The notes under the pieces were generated by a model that was not told where the DNA came from, searched no databases, and saw only the letters and a program-made list of their open reading frames with translations. Of a stretch of 38,248 nt of DNA, positions 6,922 through 16,237 are shown piece after piece. How positions within the stretch are numbered: position 1 is the first letter of the stretch; every line of letters starts with the position of its first letter. Source of the DNA: Phycisphaerae bacterium (GTDB taxonomy: Bacteria > Planctomycetota > Phycisphaerae > UBA1845); the NCBI GenBank assembly GCA_030429365.1, contig JAUIEW010000017.1, forward strand, positions 1 to 38,248. The letters are read 5' to 3'. The translations under genes and the position numbers were made by a program.

Positions 6922-9617
6922 TTCGCTTCCTCCAGTTCGATGCGGATTTTCTTGACCTTCTCGCCCCGCAGCACGGTCAATTCGAGCACGTCGCCCGGTT
7001 CGCATTCGTCGATGAGACGTTCCAGGACGCTAAGCTTGGCGATGGGGCGGCCATTGGCGCCGATGACCAAATCGTCTTTGCGGATGCCGGCACTAGCCGC
7101 AGGTGATCCCCGTCGCACCCGTTCGACGTAAACCGGATTGGATCGGTAGCCCAATTCGAAGAACTTGATGCCGTGGTAGACATCGCGTCCCTTGGTTGCC
7201 GATTTGGTGGACTTGTTTGAGTCGGGACTTGACGCGTTGGCGACGAATTCACTGAGGACCGAACTCGGAATCGCGTAGTTGAGCTGCGTGTAGGTGAAGC
7301 GTGACTCGACGCCTCTGCCGACGAGGCCGAGCAGTTGGCCCGCACTGTCCACCAAAGCGCCGCCAGCGAATCCGGGTGCGCTGGTGATCGCGTCGATCAC
7401 GAGGACATCACCGCGATATGGAAAGTCCTGCGTACCGCGCGTTGCGTCCAGTTTGGTCGTGCCGCAATACACCCCGCGACTCAACGAAATATGTTCGCCC
7501 TTGTCGGCGACCTTGAATGGATTTCCGCCTGCAAAAACCGGTTGTCCAATGGTCAAGTCGGGCGTTTGACTCAAATCGAAGCAAGTGTATTTGTCGTCCT
7601 TGCCTTCGCTCACCGCGGCGAATTCGCCCACTTTCAATTGGATGAGCGCCAACTGCAAGTTGCGATCGGCATGCACGAGTTCCACCTGTCGCGGCGAACC
7701 GTCGTAGAGGTGCGCTCGCACATTCGGCGAATTCAGCAATCCGGAATCAACCGTCAGAGCCAGTCCATTGGTCGAGATCAGAATGCCGCAACCGTATCCT
7801 TCGCTTTGTCCCACACGCGCACCGGTCAGTTTGACCACGCGAAGGGCAACGTCATCGAATACACTGGCCGCGAGTGTCTTCGTACGGTCCAGTGCATTCT
7901 GTGTCATCCAATCGGCCGCGTTCTTGTTGGCGATATCTTCGTGGTCATCCCCATCGACGATGCGGATCGACGTTTTTCCGTGCATCGATTCGACAACGAG
8001 ATCGACGGGCCAACCTGTTGCATCCGCCAACGTGATATCGACCGATTCGCGGGTCGGCTCATCGGTGGCGGTGATTCGTCGCATGTTTCCATGCGCGGAA
8101 TCGAAGCCAAGTCGGATGGTCGTGTGATCGTCGAGTCTCGCCGTGATACATTCGAGCAGGTTTGAATGCGAGATGCCGTTGGAGTCGATGTCGAGCAGTG
8201 CATCCGCCCCACAGTGGTCAAACAACCCCGCCAACGATTCCGGATCGGTTTCGACGAGTCGCTGTGCGAACGTTCGAGCGCGATAGGTCAGATCCATGGC
8301 GGCTGACAGTGGGGCGTCGTCGATCGTTGCTTTCAATTCGCCCTCGGTTTTTTGCACGACGATATTGCCCGAATCGCTTTTCGTTGGTGTCCACGACATG
8401 CCTCCGTTTCCGGGAACAACGACGTCGTATTCCACCGCCGCGGCGTCCAATTCATCAGGCACCTGGGATTCGCGCCACGACATCATTGTGGTTTCGTCAG
8501 CTTTTTCGCCCAAGGTTCGCCGGAATCTTTGGAGTACCCGTTCGATGCCGCGGGCGACAGTTTCACCATCGGGCTCGTATGGTTTGCGGGTCTTGAGTTT
8601 GACCCCTTCGGTCCGCGTGATTCGGTGATGCACCTTGCCGGTTGCATCGCGATAGCTCAGCGTGACGGGCCAACCCCCCGGAAGCGTCCCCAGCACGCTC
8701 GCAAAATGGTTCGCGGATTCGATCGGCTGATTTGCAAAGCGCAGCAACTCATCGCCTGGCCGCACGCCAACATTCCATGCCGGACCATCTTCGTATAGTT
8801 CGACGAAGACCACGCCTGCATCGCGATCGCGCACCGTGGCTTGAATTGTCCCGTGTTCGACGAGCAGTCCCGCCCGCAAACCGGGAATGAATGGTTTGAT
8901 CTGGTTGGATGTGATGGCGTAACCCATGCCGACGTTGACGCGACCCCGCATCGAAACGGAGATGCGCCCATTGATGCCGATGACTTCGCCCGCGAGGTTG
9001 AAGAGCGGTCCGCCGGAGTTGCCGGGGTTGATCGCGGTATCGACTTGAATGCAATCGGAATAGAGCAGCACGTCGCCCGAGCCATACTGATAGCGATGAA
9101 TGCCGCTGACGATGCCCGAGGTGACGGTCGGCGTGTAATCGTCGGATAAGAGAAACGGATTGCCCATGGCGATCGCGGTGTCACCGACGCGCACGAGGTC
9201 TGAGTCGCCCAGTTTCGAGAATGGAAATGGATCGCGACCAGAAAGTTTAAACATCGCCACGTCACCGCCCGGATCGATCCCCAGGACTTGAAGTGGATAG
9301 AGCTGCCCGTCCGACATTCCGCCGAAACCGCTACGCGTTTCCATCATCGCTTCGACGACATGGAAGTTGGTCAAACCGTATCCATCGGGACTGATGATCA
9401 CACCGCTACCACCGCCGCGCTCGGCTTCGTCGAAGATGCACACCACCGAGGGGGCGACTTTCTCAACGACTGCGATACGGGCGTATTCAGCGCGCTCGGC
9501 GAGTTCAATGGCGGTTGGCTGGGATGTGTCGGTGTCTGTGGCGAACACCTGCGCACAGTTGCAAGCGCCGGCCAGCAGGGTCGCGAAGACGATGTGATGT
9601 CGAAGCGTGGGTAGGAT
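6918..9617 (-). CDS. Trypsin-PDZ-pseudotrypsin-PDZ fusion protein, probable AUC start
   Basis: 876 residues from the GTG at 9548, or 899 if it starts at the ATC at 9617. Order (GTG numbering): an active trypsin fold about 30-235 with NFHVV, GGDVAMFKL and NPGNSGGPLF, so His, Asp and Ser are all present; PDZ1 about 245-310 (GVRPGDELLRFANQPI); an unassigned mixed region about 320-560; a second trypsin fold about 560-780 with no His (LALTVDSGLL), Gln for Asp (NLQLALIQL) and Ala for Ser (APGFAGGALVD); PDZ2 about 790-870 (GIRKDDLVIGANGRPI). The GTG start leaves no signal peptide. In-frame codons upstream of it encode a basic start, a hydrophobic core (IVFATLLAGA) and VFA cleavage site, with AGGAG ideally spaced before an ATC. 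No ATG, GTG or TTG exists in frame between the preceding stop (9651) and 9548. Substrates are unknown; the family degrades or refolds envelope proteins. Confidence 0.85.
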   Translation of the reverse strand: MLPTLRHHIVFATLLAGACNCAQVFATDTDTSQPTAIELAERAEYARIAVVEKVAPSVVCIFDEAERGGGSGVIISPDGYGLTNFHVVEAMMETRSGFGGMSDGQLYPLQVLGIDPGGDVAMFKLSGRDPFPFSKLGDSDLVRVGDTAIAMGNPFLLSDDYTPTVTSGIVSGIHRYQYGSGDVLLYSDCIQVDTAINPGNSGGPLFNLAGEVIGINGRISVSMRGRVNVGMGYAITSNQIKPFIPGLRAGLLVEHGTIQATVRDRDAGVVFVELYEDGPAWNVGVRPGDELLRFANQPIESANHFASVLGTLPGGWPVTLSYRDATGKVHHRITRTEGVKLKTRKPYEPDGETVARGIERVLQRFRRTLGEKADETTMMSWRESQVPDELDAAAVEYDVVVPGNGGMSWTPTKSDSGNIVVQKTEGELKATIDDAPLSAAMDLTYRARTFAQRLVETDPESLAGLFDHCGADALLDIDSNGISHSNLLECITARLDDHTTIRLGFDSAHGNMRRITATDEPTRESVDITLADATGWPVDLVVESMHGKTSIRIVDGDDHEDIANKNAADWMTQNALDRTKTLAASVFDDVALRVVKLTGARVGQSEGYGCGILISTNGLALTVDSGLLNSPNVRAHLYDGSPRQVELVHADRNLQLALIQLKVGEFAAVSEGKDDKYTCFDLSQTPDLTIGQPVFAGGNPFKVADKGEHISLSRGVYCGTTKLDATRGTQDFPYRGDVLVIDAITSAPGFAGGALVDSAGQLLGLVGRGVESRFTYTQLNYAIPSSVLSEFVANASSPDSNKSTKSATKGRDVYHGIKFFELGYRSNPVYVERVRRGSPAASAGIRKDDLVIGANGRPIAKLSVLERLIDECEPGDVLELTVLRGEKVKKIRIELEEAK

Positions 9618-9624
9618 TGCGATT

Positions 9625-9629
9625 CTCCT
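9625..9629 (-). promoter_or_regulatory. Shine-Dalgarno AGGAG pointing to an ATC start at 9617
   Basis: Minus-strand AGGAG is followed by 7 bases (AATCGCA) and then ATC at 9617-9615, which opens the signal-peptide-coding stretch of the protease fusion gene. Spacing is optimal for initiation there and far too long (over 70 bases) for the GTG at 9548. Confidence 0.55.
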
Positions 9630-9650
9630 GCAACGCGATGCGCGGAATTC

Positions 9651-10892
9651 TCAGCTTTGCTTTTTCGGCTTGATCAAACGGGCAGCCGCCCAGTTCGCCC
9701 AATCGCCAATGTCGGCGTGTTCGGCTGGCTCGACGATTAGAGACATCCACTCCGCGCCGAACAATGGAATGTTGATCGGAATCGCCCGGTCCGTGCCTGT
9801 GATCGGTTTGCTGTCGAATACCGTTTTGCCATCGACGACGACTTTGAACGTGACGCTACCACCGGGGCGCACAGCGTCGTCTAGTCCGACCTTCGCTGCA
9901 AACGACTGGTACGCGCCGGCCAACCTGTATTGGATCTCGCTGTTGGCGTGCACGCCGATCCCGTGATCGAACGTGGTCCCATCCATGCGCATCGGTTGAT
10001 TGAAAACGTTGCGATTTTTTCGCATGGTCCAACGATCGTACAGGACGCTGGACGAGGATTGACTTTGCGGCTCCAATGCATCGAGATAGACGATCCGGTC
10101 GCTGTTGAGGGTCATCGATTCCAAATCATCGATCGACACCGTGATGACTTGGTTGAAGCTGGTCGTGAAGAAAACCAGGTCGTTCTTGACTGAATCCAAT
10201 GACCCAAAAAAGACATCTCCGGAATTGAATTGCAACGATGTTGAAGCTGTGGGCTGCGATTCCAGTGAAGCGGCGAACACCAGTGCGTGAATCTTTTCAA
10301 GGCGAATGCTGCGGGTGCGGTCGTTGAATCGAAACTCGCCGCCGGTAGGACTCAATTCGACCAGTGCGCCGTGGATCGCCCGGACACCGTCAGCCGCCTT
10401 GTCGCTTCGGGCGAGCAAAATGTCTTCGCCAGCTTGGGCGTTGGCGATCGCGTCGTCAAAGCGTGATGCGACTTCGACGGGCCAACTTTCTTCTTGAAAC
10501 GCAATTGCCCGCATGTCTGAAAACAGAATTCTCATCCGATCGGCATGGGTTGTGCGCAGGGTGATGCCATCGGGAACGGATTCGAGGATCGACCCGGAGA
10601 GTTGCCCGCCCGCTTTGGGATAGACGTTGCAGGGACGTGGGACCCGGGCTGACTCGTGGCGTCTGTGGAACGTGATCTTGGCAAGATCGGCGAGCGGTGT
10701 CGTGTGTTCTTCGCCGTCGATTTGCCAGGCGATTTCATCGAGCGAGAGCGATACGAAATCGCCAACCGAAACGGTCCCATCGACATCGGTCAAGGTGACC
10801 TGCGACGCACGGGCATGCATAGCAAACAAGCACGCGATCACACCCGCGAGCATCACCCTCGGACATTTGATGTTATGAATTGCGTTTCTCAC
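9651..10892 (-). CDS. Secreted NPCBM-domain protein
   Basis: 413 residues, GTG start whose GTGA overlaps the stop of the upstream gene. Signal peptide about 1-29 (VMLAGVIACLFAMHARA). The middle (30-265) is beta-rich with repeated short strands of the type FVSLSLDEIAWQIDGEEHTTPL, GQLSGSILESVPDGITLRT and GDVFFGSLDSVKNDLVFF, as in wall-type beta repeats. The C-terminal about 130 residues match the NPCBM/NEW2 module: TTFDHGIGVHANSEIQYRL, FAAKVGLDD, GSVTFKVVVDGKTVFDS. NPCBM modules occur on secreted carbohydrate-active proteins and probably bind sugars. No hydrolase catalytic domain is present, so this is likely a binding or scaffold protein outside the inner membrane. It lies directly upstream of the protease fusion gene; 33 bases separate its stop codon from the ATC start at 9617. 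Confidence 0.85.
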   Translation of the reverse strand: MRNAIHNIKCPRVMLAGVIACLFAMHARASQVTLTDVDGTVSVGDFVSLSLDEIAWQIDGEEHTTPLADLAKITFHRRHESARVPRPCNVYPKAGGQLSGSILESVPDGITLRTTHADRMRILFSDMRAIAFQEESWPVEVASRFDDAIANAQAGEDILLARSDKAADGVRAIHGALVELSPTGGEFRFNDRTRSIRLEKIHALVFAASLESQPTASTSLQFNSGDVFFGSLDSVKNDLVFFTTSFNQVITVSIDDLESMTLNSDRIVYLDALEPQSQSSSSVLYDRWTMRKNRNVFNQPMRMDGTTFDHGIGVHANSEIQYRLAGAYQSFAAKVGLDDAVRPGGSVTFKVVVDGKTVFDSKPITGTDRAIPINIPLFGAEWMSLIVEPAEHADIGDWANWAAARLIKPKKQS

Positions 10893-11992
10893 GGCTGCTC
10901 CGCCAACGATTCATAGTACTGCTCAACCAGCGCCCGGTAGCGGCCGGGGAAACGATCACGCAAGACTTGCAAAACCTTATCGCGATCGGCTTGGGGCATC
11001 GATCCCCAGGCGTCACCCGGATTGACCCGCCGGCCGGCTTTCTTACCAGGCTGCATCGAACCACCGTTGGGCGATTGTGGATCCTGCGGCGCCGATTCGG
11101 ACTGGTCCTGCTGCTGTGGGTTGTCTTGCGGTTGCGACTGCTGCTGATCGGAACTCGATTGTTGTTGCTGCTCCTGTTTTTCGGTCTCTTCGATCAGTGT
11201 GTCGAGCAACTCGATGACGCGTTGTTGGGCGGTCTGAACCTGCTCGCCGGTGTCGGCAGCGGCCAACCGCTTGTGCGAAAACGACATCAGGTCCGCAACT
11301 TCGCCGATGCTCTCGGGCACACGTCGGGCCAATTCCGCGAGCATCTGTTTTGCGGTCACGACAAACCGCGGCGATGCATCGGGGAACTGAACGAGAAAAT
11401 CCTCCAGGGTGCGCTTGGCTTCGTCGTGCTTGAGGTTGTGAATCTGGCAGTACCCCAGCATGTAAAGCAGGTCGGGCTCGCCGAATGCGTAGTCGTTGTA
11501 CGTCTCGATGTCTTTGAAAATCTCGGTGATGCGCGCTTCGGCTTCGACCAGTTTCTCCAATTCGACCAACTGACGGACGAGAAAGAGATTCGCGTTGTGA
11601 TGCAGGTACGGGTCATCCGACCTGGTGATTTTCTTCATCGCGGCAACGTTCTCTTCCGTCGCACCGTTTTCGTCATAGTCGTCGAGCGCGTCTCGAAACT
11701 CCGGTGACATCAGCACGAGCACTTCGATGATCAGCGACTCGGGGTCACCCGGATCACCTTCCGGGTCGGCTAACTCCTTTTGATAATCCGAGACGGCGCC
11801 AGCGATGATCTTTTGCGCCTTCTCATCAACCGACTCAATCGATTGAACGTGCGTCACAAGCCGATCAAAGAAACCGTTGCCGTTCTCGTCCAGCTCTACG
11901 CCGTCGCCAGCCCGCGCAACGCAGGCGATCCCGAGGAGTGCGATCGTCAGTGCCGCTTGTCGCCAAAGGTGTTGTCGGTATGCGGTCATCAT
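10889..11992 (-). CDS. Secreted helical (TPR-like), Gln-rich protein
   Basis: 367 residues. ATG at 11992 overlaps the upstream stop as ATGA. Signal peptide 1-28 (LTIALLGIACVARA). Residues about 30-235 are helical with degenerate TPR-like pairs (NANLFLVRQLVELEKLVEAEARI, LLYMLGYCQIHNLKHDEAKRTLEDF, split here only for description). Residues about 255-305 are Gln/Ser/Pro low complexity. The end (WGSMPQADRDKVLQVL, then RYRALVEQYYESLAE) resembles a C-terminal motif I recall from proteins next to DUF4175/VWA genes in planctomycetes and relatives, where it is thought to be part of the complex. No enzyme motif is seen. Likely a periplasmic adaptor working with the coiled-coil protein encoded just upstream. 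Confidence 0.8.
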   Translation of the reverse strand: MMTAYRQHLWRQAALTIALLGIACVARAGDGVELDENGNGFFDRLVTHVQSIESVDEKAQKIIAGAVSDYQKELADPEGDPGDPESLIIEVLVLMSPEFRDALDDYDENGATEENVAAMKKITRSDDPYLHHNANLFLVRQLVELEKLVEAEARITEIFKDIETYNDYAFGEPDLLYMLGYCQIHNLKHDEAKRTLEDFLVQFPDASPRFVVTAKQMLAELARRVPESIGEVADLMSFSHKRLAAADTGEQVQTAQQRVIELLDTLIEETEKQEQQQQSSSDQQQSQPQDNPQQQDQSESAPQDPQSPNGGSMQPGKKAGRRVNPGDAWGSMPQADRDKVLQVLRDRFPGRYRALVEQYYESLAEQP

Positions 11993-14034
11993 GGGTGCCC
12001 CTTCTCCGCCCGCGTTTGAATCTTACGCGACATTTCTTCGAGCTTCGATTGTCGTTCTGCGGCGACGGACAGATTGCTGTTGATGTCGGCTTCGGTTTCA
12101 GAACCGTCCTTGCGGGCAGCGTCAGCCGTCGTCGTTTGGCGGTTGATTCGAAGCTGCGAACTCTTGAGCATTTTGAGTTCCGCCGACGTCGGAACCAATG
12201 GGGCATTGCCGCCCCCGCCTCCGCCGCCACCACCACCCTGGCGTTTCTTTTTCTTTTGCTCTTCGATCAACTTTTTGAGCGACTCTAGAAGTCGGCTTAG
12301 TTCGCGTTCGATGTCGGATTGCGTGCCCGTGGTGATCGGTCCCAATTCCGATTTGCCCAACCGTTCGGACACCATCTGCATGTCAGCCGTCAACTGCTCC
12401 ATGATCTGCGGGAACACGACCGTGGTTCCGTCTTCTTCCAGCAGCCGCACGCACATCTGTGCCGACTTGCCCAACTCGCCCTGCTTTTTCGCAAGCTCGT
12501 CGCACTTGAGTTTCTCGGCCCGGCGAAACAGCGCCTTGTCAAGCTCGGCCAACTTCAAGGTCTCGGCGTTGAGCCCCTTTTGAATCTCAAGCATCTCGGA
12601 GAGTCGCGCCTGCAACCCCATCAGAATGTCTTCCTGCTCCTCCTGGCGAAGTTGTTTGAGCGCTTCTTCCAACTCGCGCTGGGCACGCTCCAATTCATCA
12701 AGGGCTTTGTCCTCTTCAAGGACGGCTTGCTCAACATCCTCCTCGTCGAGTTCCTTGCCGGCATCTTCCATGTGCTTGCCCGCGCGATCGACGTTCTCTT
12801 CACCGGGCAGGGATTCATCTTTCTTGGATTGCTTGGACTCTTGGTCCCCTTGCTTCTGATCGCCGGATTCGTTTGGTTTGCCGTCCTGTTTTTCGCCCTG
12901 GTTCTCCTGGGGTTTGCCCTTGGGCTCGCCACCCTTTGGCGATTGCATTTTCTGCGACAGTTTCTTGGCTCGATCGGAGAGGTTGCGCTGTGCGTCGCCT
13001 GACTTGGCGGCATCGCGCTTCTGCTCCAGTTCCTTCTTGGCCTCCTCAAGTCGATGAAGGGCGCGTTTCAATTCTTCAGTCGCTTCCTTCTGTGCTTCCT
13101 TGGGATCTTGTTTGTCGGCAGAGGGCTTGCCGCTTTCTTGTTTACCTACTTCTGAGCCGGGTTCGCGTTTGGAATTGTTTTCCTGCTTCTCTTGGCTAGC
13201 AGCCTGCATCTTTTCAGAAGCCTTCTTCAGGTCCTTTGACGCTTCCTCGAGCATTTCCGCGGCTTTTTTGTTTTCGGATTCTTTCCCTGAGTCCGTTTCG
13301 TTGGCGTCGGACTCTGGATTCAGCGACTTGCTGATGTCGTCAACATCTTTGCTCAGCTTCTCTGTTTGCTCGCCAAGCTTCTCTTGCGACTCAGCATTCT
13401 CTTTGTTCTGCGCTTCGTCGGATGCATCGGTCTCTTGCGCCTGCTTCTGCAATTCCTCCTGCTCATTGAGAAGTTGCTGGGCCCGCTGGATCGCCGCGTC
13501 CACCTGCTTGGCCGCCCGGGCGGCTCGGATGGCGTCGGCTGCCTTCTTGCGCTGTTCTTTCTGTTCTTCGATCAACGTCTTGAGTTCACGCTTGGCTTCG
13601 CGAATTCGTTCCATCTTCTCCTTGCGGGCTTGATCATTGGGATTCTGATCAAGCAACACCATCAAGATCTTTTCGAAGTCAGCCGCCAACAATTCCTGTT
13701 CACTGGCGGCTTGGTTGAGACTCTGCGACGCCTCCAGCGCCGCGACGAGTCGCTGGACCCGCTCCTTCACTTCCAACTCGCCGGTGCGCGACAAAGCCTC
13801 GCCAAGTTTCTCCGCGTTTTCCGGTTCCACCTCAGCGAGTTTCTCGCGCAATCGGAACATGTGTTCCTCAAGTCGCGCGAGTCGGTCGAGAATCATCTGC
13901 TGCTTGGTCGCCAGCGCGTTGATCGGCCGATCGTCTCCACCCTGCTGTCCAAACGCATTTCGCGCAAGGGACATCAAAATGAGCGTGACGATCAGGCAGC
14001 CGATGCAGCTGATTTTTGTCTTCGTCGTCAACAT
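11989..14034 (-). CDS. Secreted long coiled-coil protein, very Lys/Glu/Gln-rich
   Basis: 681 residues from the ATG at 14034; the frame is open to a GTG at 14070, but the ATG has GGAAAG at suitable spacing and starts a good signal peptide (MLTTKTK, IGCLIVTLILMSLA, cleavage near AFG). The mature protein is nearly all charged helix: heptad-rich 50-220 and 420-600, and a low-complexity Lys/Glu/Ser/Gln section about 220-410. A run of ten glycines (about 618-627) separates the coil from the C-terminal helical region. Such proteins accompany DUF4175 membrane proteins, and in some genomes are fused to them. No enzymatic motif. Probable structural rod or tether in the periplasm. The next gene starts inside its stop codon. 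Confidence 0.8.
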   Translation of the reverse strand: MLTTKTKISCIGCLIVTLILMSLARNAFGQQGGDDRPINALATKQQMILDRLARLEEHMFRLREKLAEVEPENAEKLGEALSRTGELEVKERVQRLVAALEASQSLNQAASEQELLAADFEKILMVLLDQNPNDQARKEKMERIREAKRELKTLIEEQKEQRKKAADAIRAARAAKQVDAAIQRAQQLLNEQEELQKQAQETDASDEAQNKENAESQEKLGEQTEKLSKDVDDISKSLNPESDANETDSGKESENKKAAEMLEEASKDLKKASEKMQAASQEKQENNSKREPGSEVGKQESGKPSADKQDPKEAQKEATEELKRALHRLEEAKKELEQKRDAAKSGDAQRNLSDRAKKLSQKMQSPKGGEPKGKPQENQGEKQDGKPNESGDQKQGDQESKQSKKDESLPGEENVDRAGKHMEDAGKELDEEDVEQAVLEEDKALDELERAQRELEEALKQLRQEEQEDILMGLQARLSEMLEIQKGLNAETLKLAELDKALFRRAEKLKCDELAKKQGELGKSAQMCVRLLEEDGTTVVFPQIMEQLTADMQMVSERLGKSELGPITTGTQSDIERELSRLLESLKKLIEEQKKKKRQGGGGGGGGGGNAPLVPTSAELKMLKSSQLRINRQTTTADAARKDGSETEADINSNLSVAAERQSKLEEMSRKIQTRAEKGHP
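12208..12237 (-). repeat. Ten-glycine codon tract
   Basis: Thirty bases of GGN codons (GGT, GGC, GGA, GGG mixed) encode Gly10 in the coiled-coil protein. The varied third bases argue for selection on the glycine run and against simple slippage of one repeat unit. Confidence 0.7.
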
Positions 14035-14104
14035 AATTACAAGCTTTCCGTTACGACTTTCCGCAAACACTGGATTCTAGAACCCAGACGCACGTCCATC
14101 GAAT

Positions 14105-16213
14105 CTAATCGTCAAACACATCGTCGGTGCGGGCTTCAATCTCCGCTTTCGTTTCGACGTTCAATTCCTTCTGCAACTGCATGATCTCGCGCAGCAGCGT
14201 CACTGTCTGCTGAAAGCCTTCCCACTTCAGCATATGATCCAAAACGTCTCGCATTTCGTAGAGAATGCGTTGCTGCTGCGGATCGACCAACCGCGCCGTC
14301 TCCATCTTCGGTTCGCGACCAAGTTGGCGAATCAGGTCGGCGGCTTGGCTTAGCTCTCTCGCACACAGATTCGTCAGTGGGGTGATAATCCCTTGCTCCA
14401 ATCGCTCGCGGACTTCCGGTTCGTCGAGTTGGTTGATCTCCAATTCGCTGAGCACCTGGGCGAACTGCTGGCGAATCACATTGACCTGCGCCAACACCTG
14501 TCTTTGACGGCGCTCGAGCGGTGCAAGTTCCAACTCCAGCTCTTTGCTCGTCGTTTGATCGTTGATCTGCGACAACACCGTGAGAAGTCGTCGTCGCAAA
14601 CGGTCCTGATTGTCGACCGCTCGCTCGAACTGACGGCGAAACTCTTGCTCGCGGCGATTGATCTCGGCGAGGAATTCGTCAGCTGTCACCACGCGGAACG
14701 TGATCGTCGTCGATTCGCCAACGCCCGGTCCTGAAACCAAATTGAGGTCCTGCGCTTTCGCAAAGACCGCCACCTGTTCGCCGACCGCAGCCCCCGTTGA
14801 CTTGACTGGCCAATCGAATTGCGCGGCGTATTGTTTCGAACGGGGTTTGAAATCCGGCAGGGTCACGGACTGCTGAGACGCGTCGGGGTTGTCGATCCGA
14901 TAGAGCATGTCGGCTGATCCCAACCCCAAGTCATCATTCATGTCGATTTCAACCGGGATCTTCGCGGCCAACGTGATCATGTTCCCGACGTGTGCGAAGA
15001 GGAGCTTGACCTGCGGTGGATTGTCTTTGAGAAGTCGAATTGAAAAGCGCATCGGCCGAACATTCGTCAAGCCGTCGAGGTCGGTCATTTCAAAATGCAG
15101 AGTTTGCGATTCGGTTGGCGAAACCGACGCCGCAATCGTCTGATCCAGCGGCTGCAACGTTTCGACCACTTCGCTTCCGTTCATCAACCGAGCCGTTGCA
15201 AGCGTCTTGGACGCGATTGCCCTGATCGTGATAACGCTGCCCGGATAGATTTCGCACGCCCGCTGTCCCGATGGAAGCGCGTATGACGCGATGCCGGTAT
15301 AAGCCGCCGGTTCGACGGACAGGGTGGCATCGTCGATCGTGGGTCGCTGCGACAACTGCGTTTCAAACCACTCGGTCGTGTCGTCGCCGCCCGTCAGGTA
15401 GAACGTCACCTCTTCTTTCGCCCGGGCGAACGTGTATCGAAACTCACGCTGGCCCACCCCTGTCATGGTCTCGCGTCCGCTCTTGCCCGACTTGGTTTCG
15501 AATACGATTTCGACATGGCGGGGCACAACCGCGCCGGCAGGGATCGCTGCGCGAATTTCCAAGTCGTCGCCGATCGCGCCTTTGATAATGCGATCGTCGG
15601 GTGCTTCGACTTCAATGATCGTGCGCTTCGGCCAATTGACGTTTCGCAGCAGGATGTTGCGGTCGAGCCAGATGCCCATCGTCTGCGGCGCGATGGCAAA
15701 CGAAGCCACGCCGACGACCATGACAGCCAACACCTTCAGCGTACCGTCTCGCGCCGGCTTGGTTTGAATCACGTCGTCGAATCGAAGCCCGTGGGTCGCC
15801 TCGACCGCCTGCGCCAAGACGGACTCCGCAAGTTGCGGCGAATTGGAAGCGGCTGGCCCGACTCGTCCTGAATCGAAATCGACGGCGGAAATGAGCAGTG
15901 AGTCGAGTTGCGGGAACCGCTTTTCGATCACACGGGCGATGTCGCGCTCGTCGAACTTGAGGCGTTGCGGTTGAATCAGTTTGCGCCAGGTCATCCAACC
16001 GATGATGACCAAAACAACGCCCAGCAGCGCGCAGCGCATGTCCAACTGCAACCGCAGCTTGTAGTCCAGTAGAAACTGAAGCGCAAACATCATCATGACA
16101 ACCATCGCCACCGCGCCTGCGCCGATCAGCGCGCGATCCACGCGCAGCCGCTTGGCCAATCGCGAAAGTCGCTGCAACACGTGTTGTCTAAATGCCGATT
16201 GCTGCATGTTCAT
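14105..16213 (-). CDS. DUF4175-like membrane protein
   Basis: 702 residues. Two N-terminal membrane segments (about 29-49 and 60-77), a third at about 158-176, then a large soluble region of repeated beta-sandwich-like segments (IIEVEAPDDRIIKGAIGDDLEI, described here in part; PAAYTGIASYALPSG; DNPPQVKLLFAH; DMNDDLGLGSADMLYRID) and a C-terminal coiled coil (about 530-695). The phrases 'P.YTG', 'D..P', 'D.DGL.....R.......D.PP' and 'DD.GL' are typical of DUF4175 proteins. The ATG at 16213 is 24 bases after the upstream stop. Location: inner membrane with the bulk on the periplasmic side (inferred). Function unknown; it is regularly found with MoxR, DUF58 and VWA genes. Confidence 0.8.
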   Translation of the reverse strand: MNMQQSAFRQHVLQRLSRLAKRLRVDRALIGAGAVAMVVMMMFALQFLLDYKLRLQLDMRCALLGVVLVIIGWMTWRKLIQPQRLKFDERDIARVIEKRFPQLDSLLISAVDFDSGRVGPAASNSPQLAESVLAQAVEATHGLRFDDVIQTKPARDGTLKVLAVMVVGVASFAIAPQTMGIWLDRNILLRNVNWPKRTIIEVEAPDDRIIKGAIGDDLEIRAAIPAGAVVPRHVEIVFETKSGKSGRETMTGVGQREFRYTFARAKEEVTFYLTGGDDTTEWFETQLSQRPTIDDATLSVEPAAYTGIASYALPSGQRACEIYPGSVITIRAIASKTLATARLMNGSEVVETLQPLDQTIAASVSPTESQTLHFEMTDLDGLTNVRPMRFSIRLLKDNPPQVKLLFAHVGNMITLAAKIPVEIDMNDDLGLGSADMLYRIDNPDASQQSVTLPDFKPRSKQYAAQFDWPVKSTGAAVGEQVAVFAKAQDLNLVSGPGVGESTTITFRVVTADEFLAEINRREQEFRRQFERAVDNQDRLRRRLLTVLSQINDQTTSKELELELAPLERRQRQVLAQVNVIRQQFAQVLSELEINQLDEPEVRERLEQGIITPLTNLCARELSQAADLIRQLGREPKMETARLVDPQQQRILYEMRDVLDHMLKWEGFQQTVTLLREIMQLQKELNVETKAEIEARTDDVFDD

Positions 16214-16237
16214 TCAGTCGCTTCGACAAGCCCGTAT

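Noticed and set aside
13366-14184. 272-residue plus-strand frame with leucine-rich runs
   Set aside because: Antisense reading of Lys/Glu/Gln codons of the coiled-coil gene gives Leu/Phe/Ser runs that imitate membrane helices.
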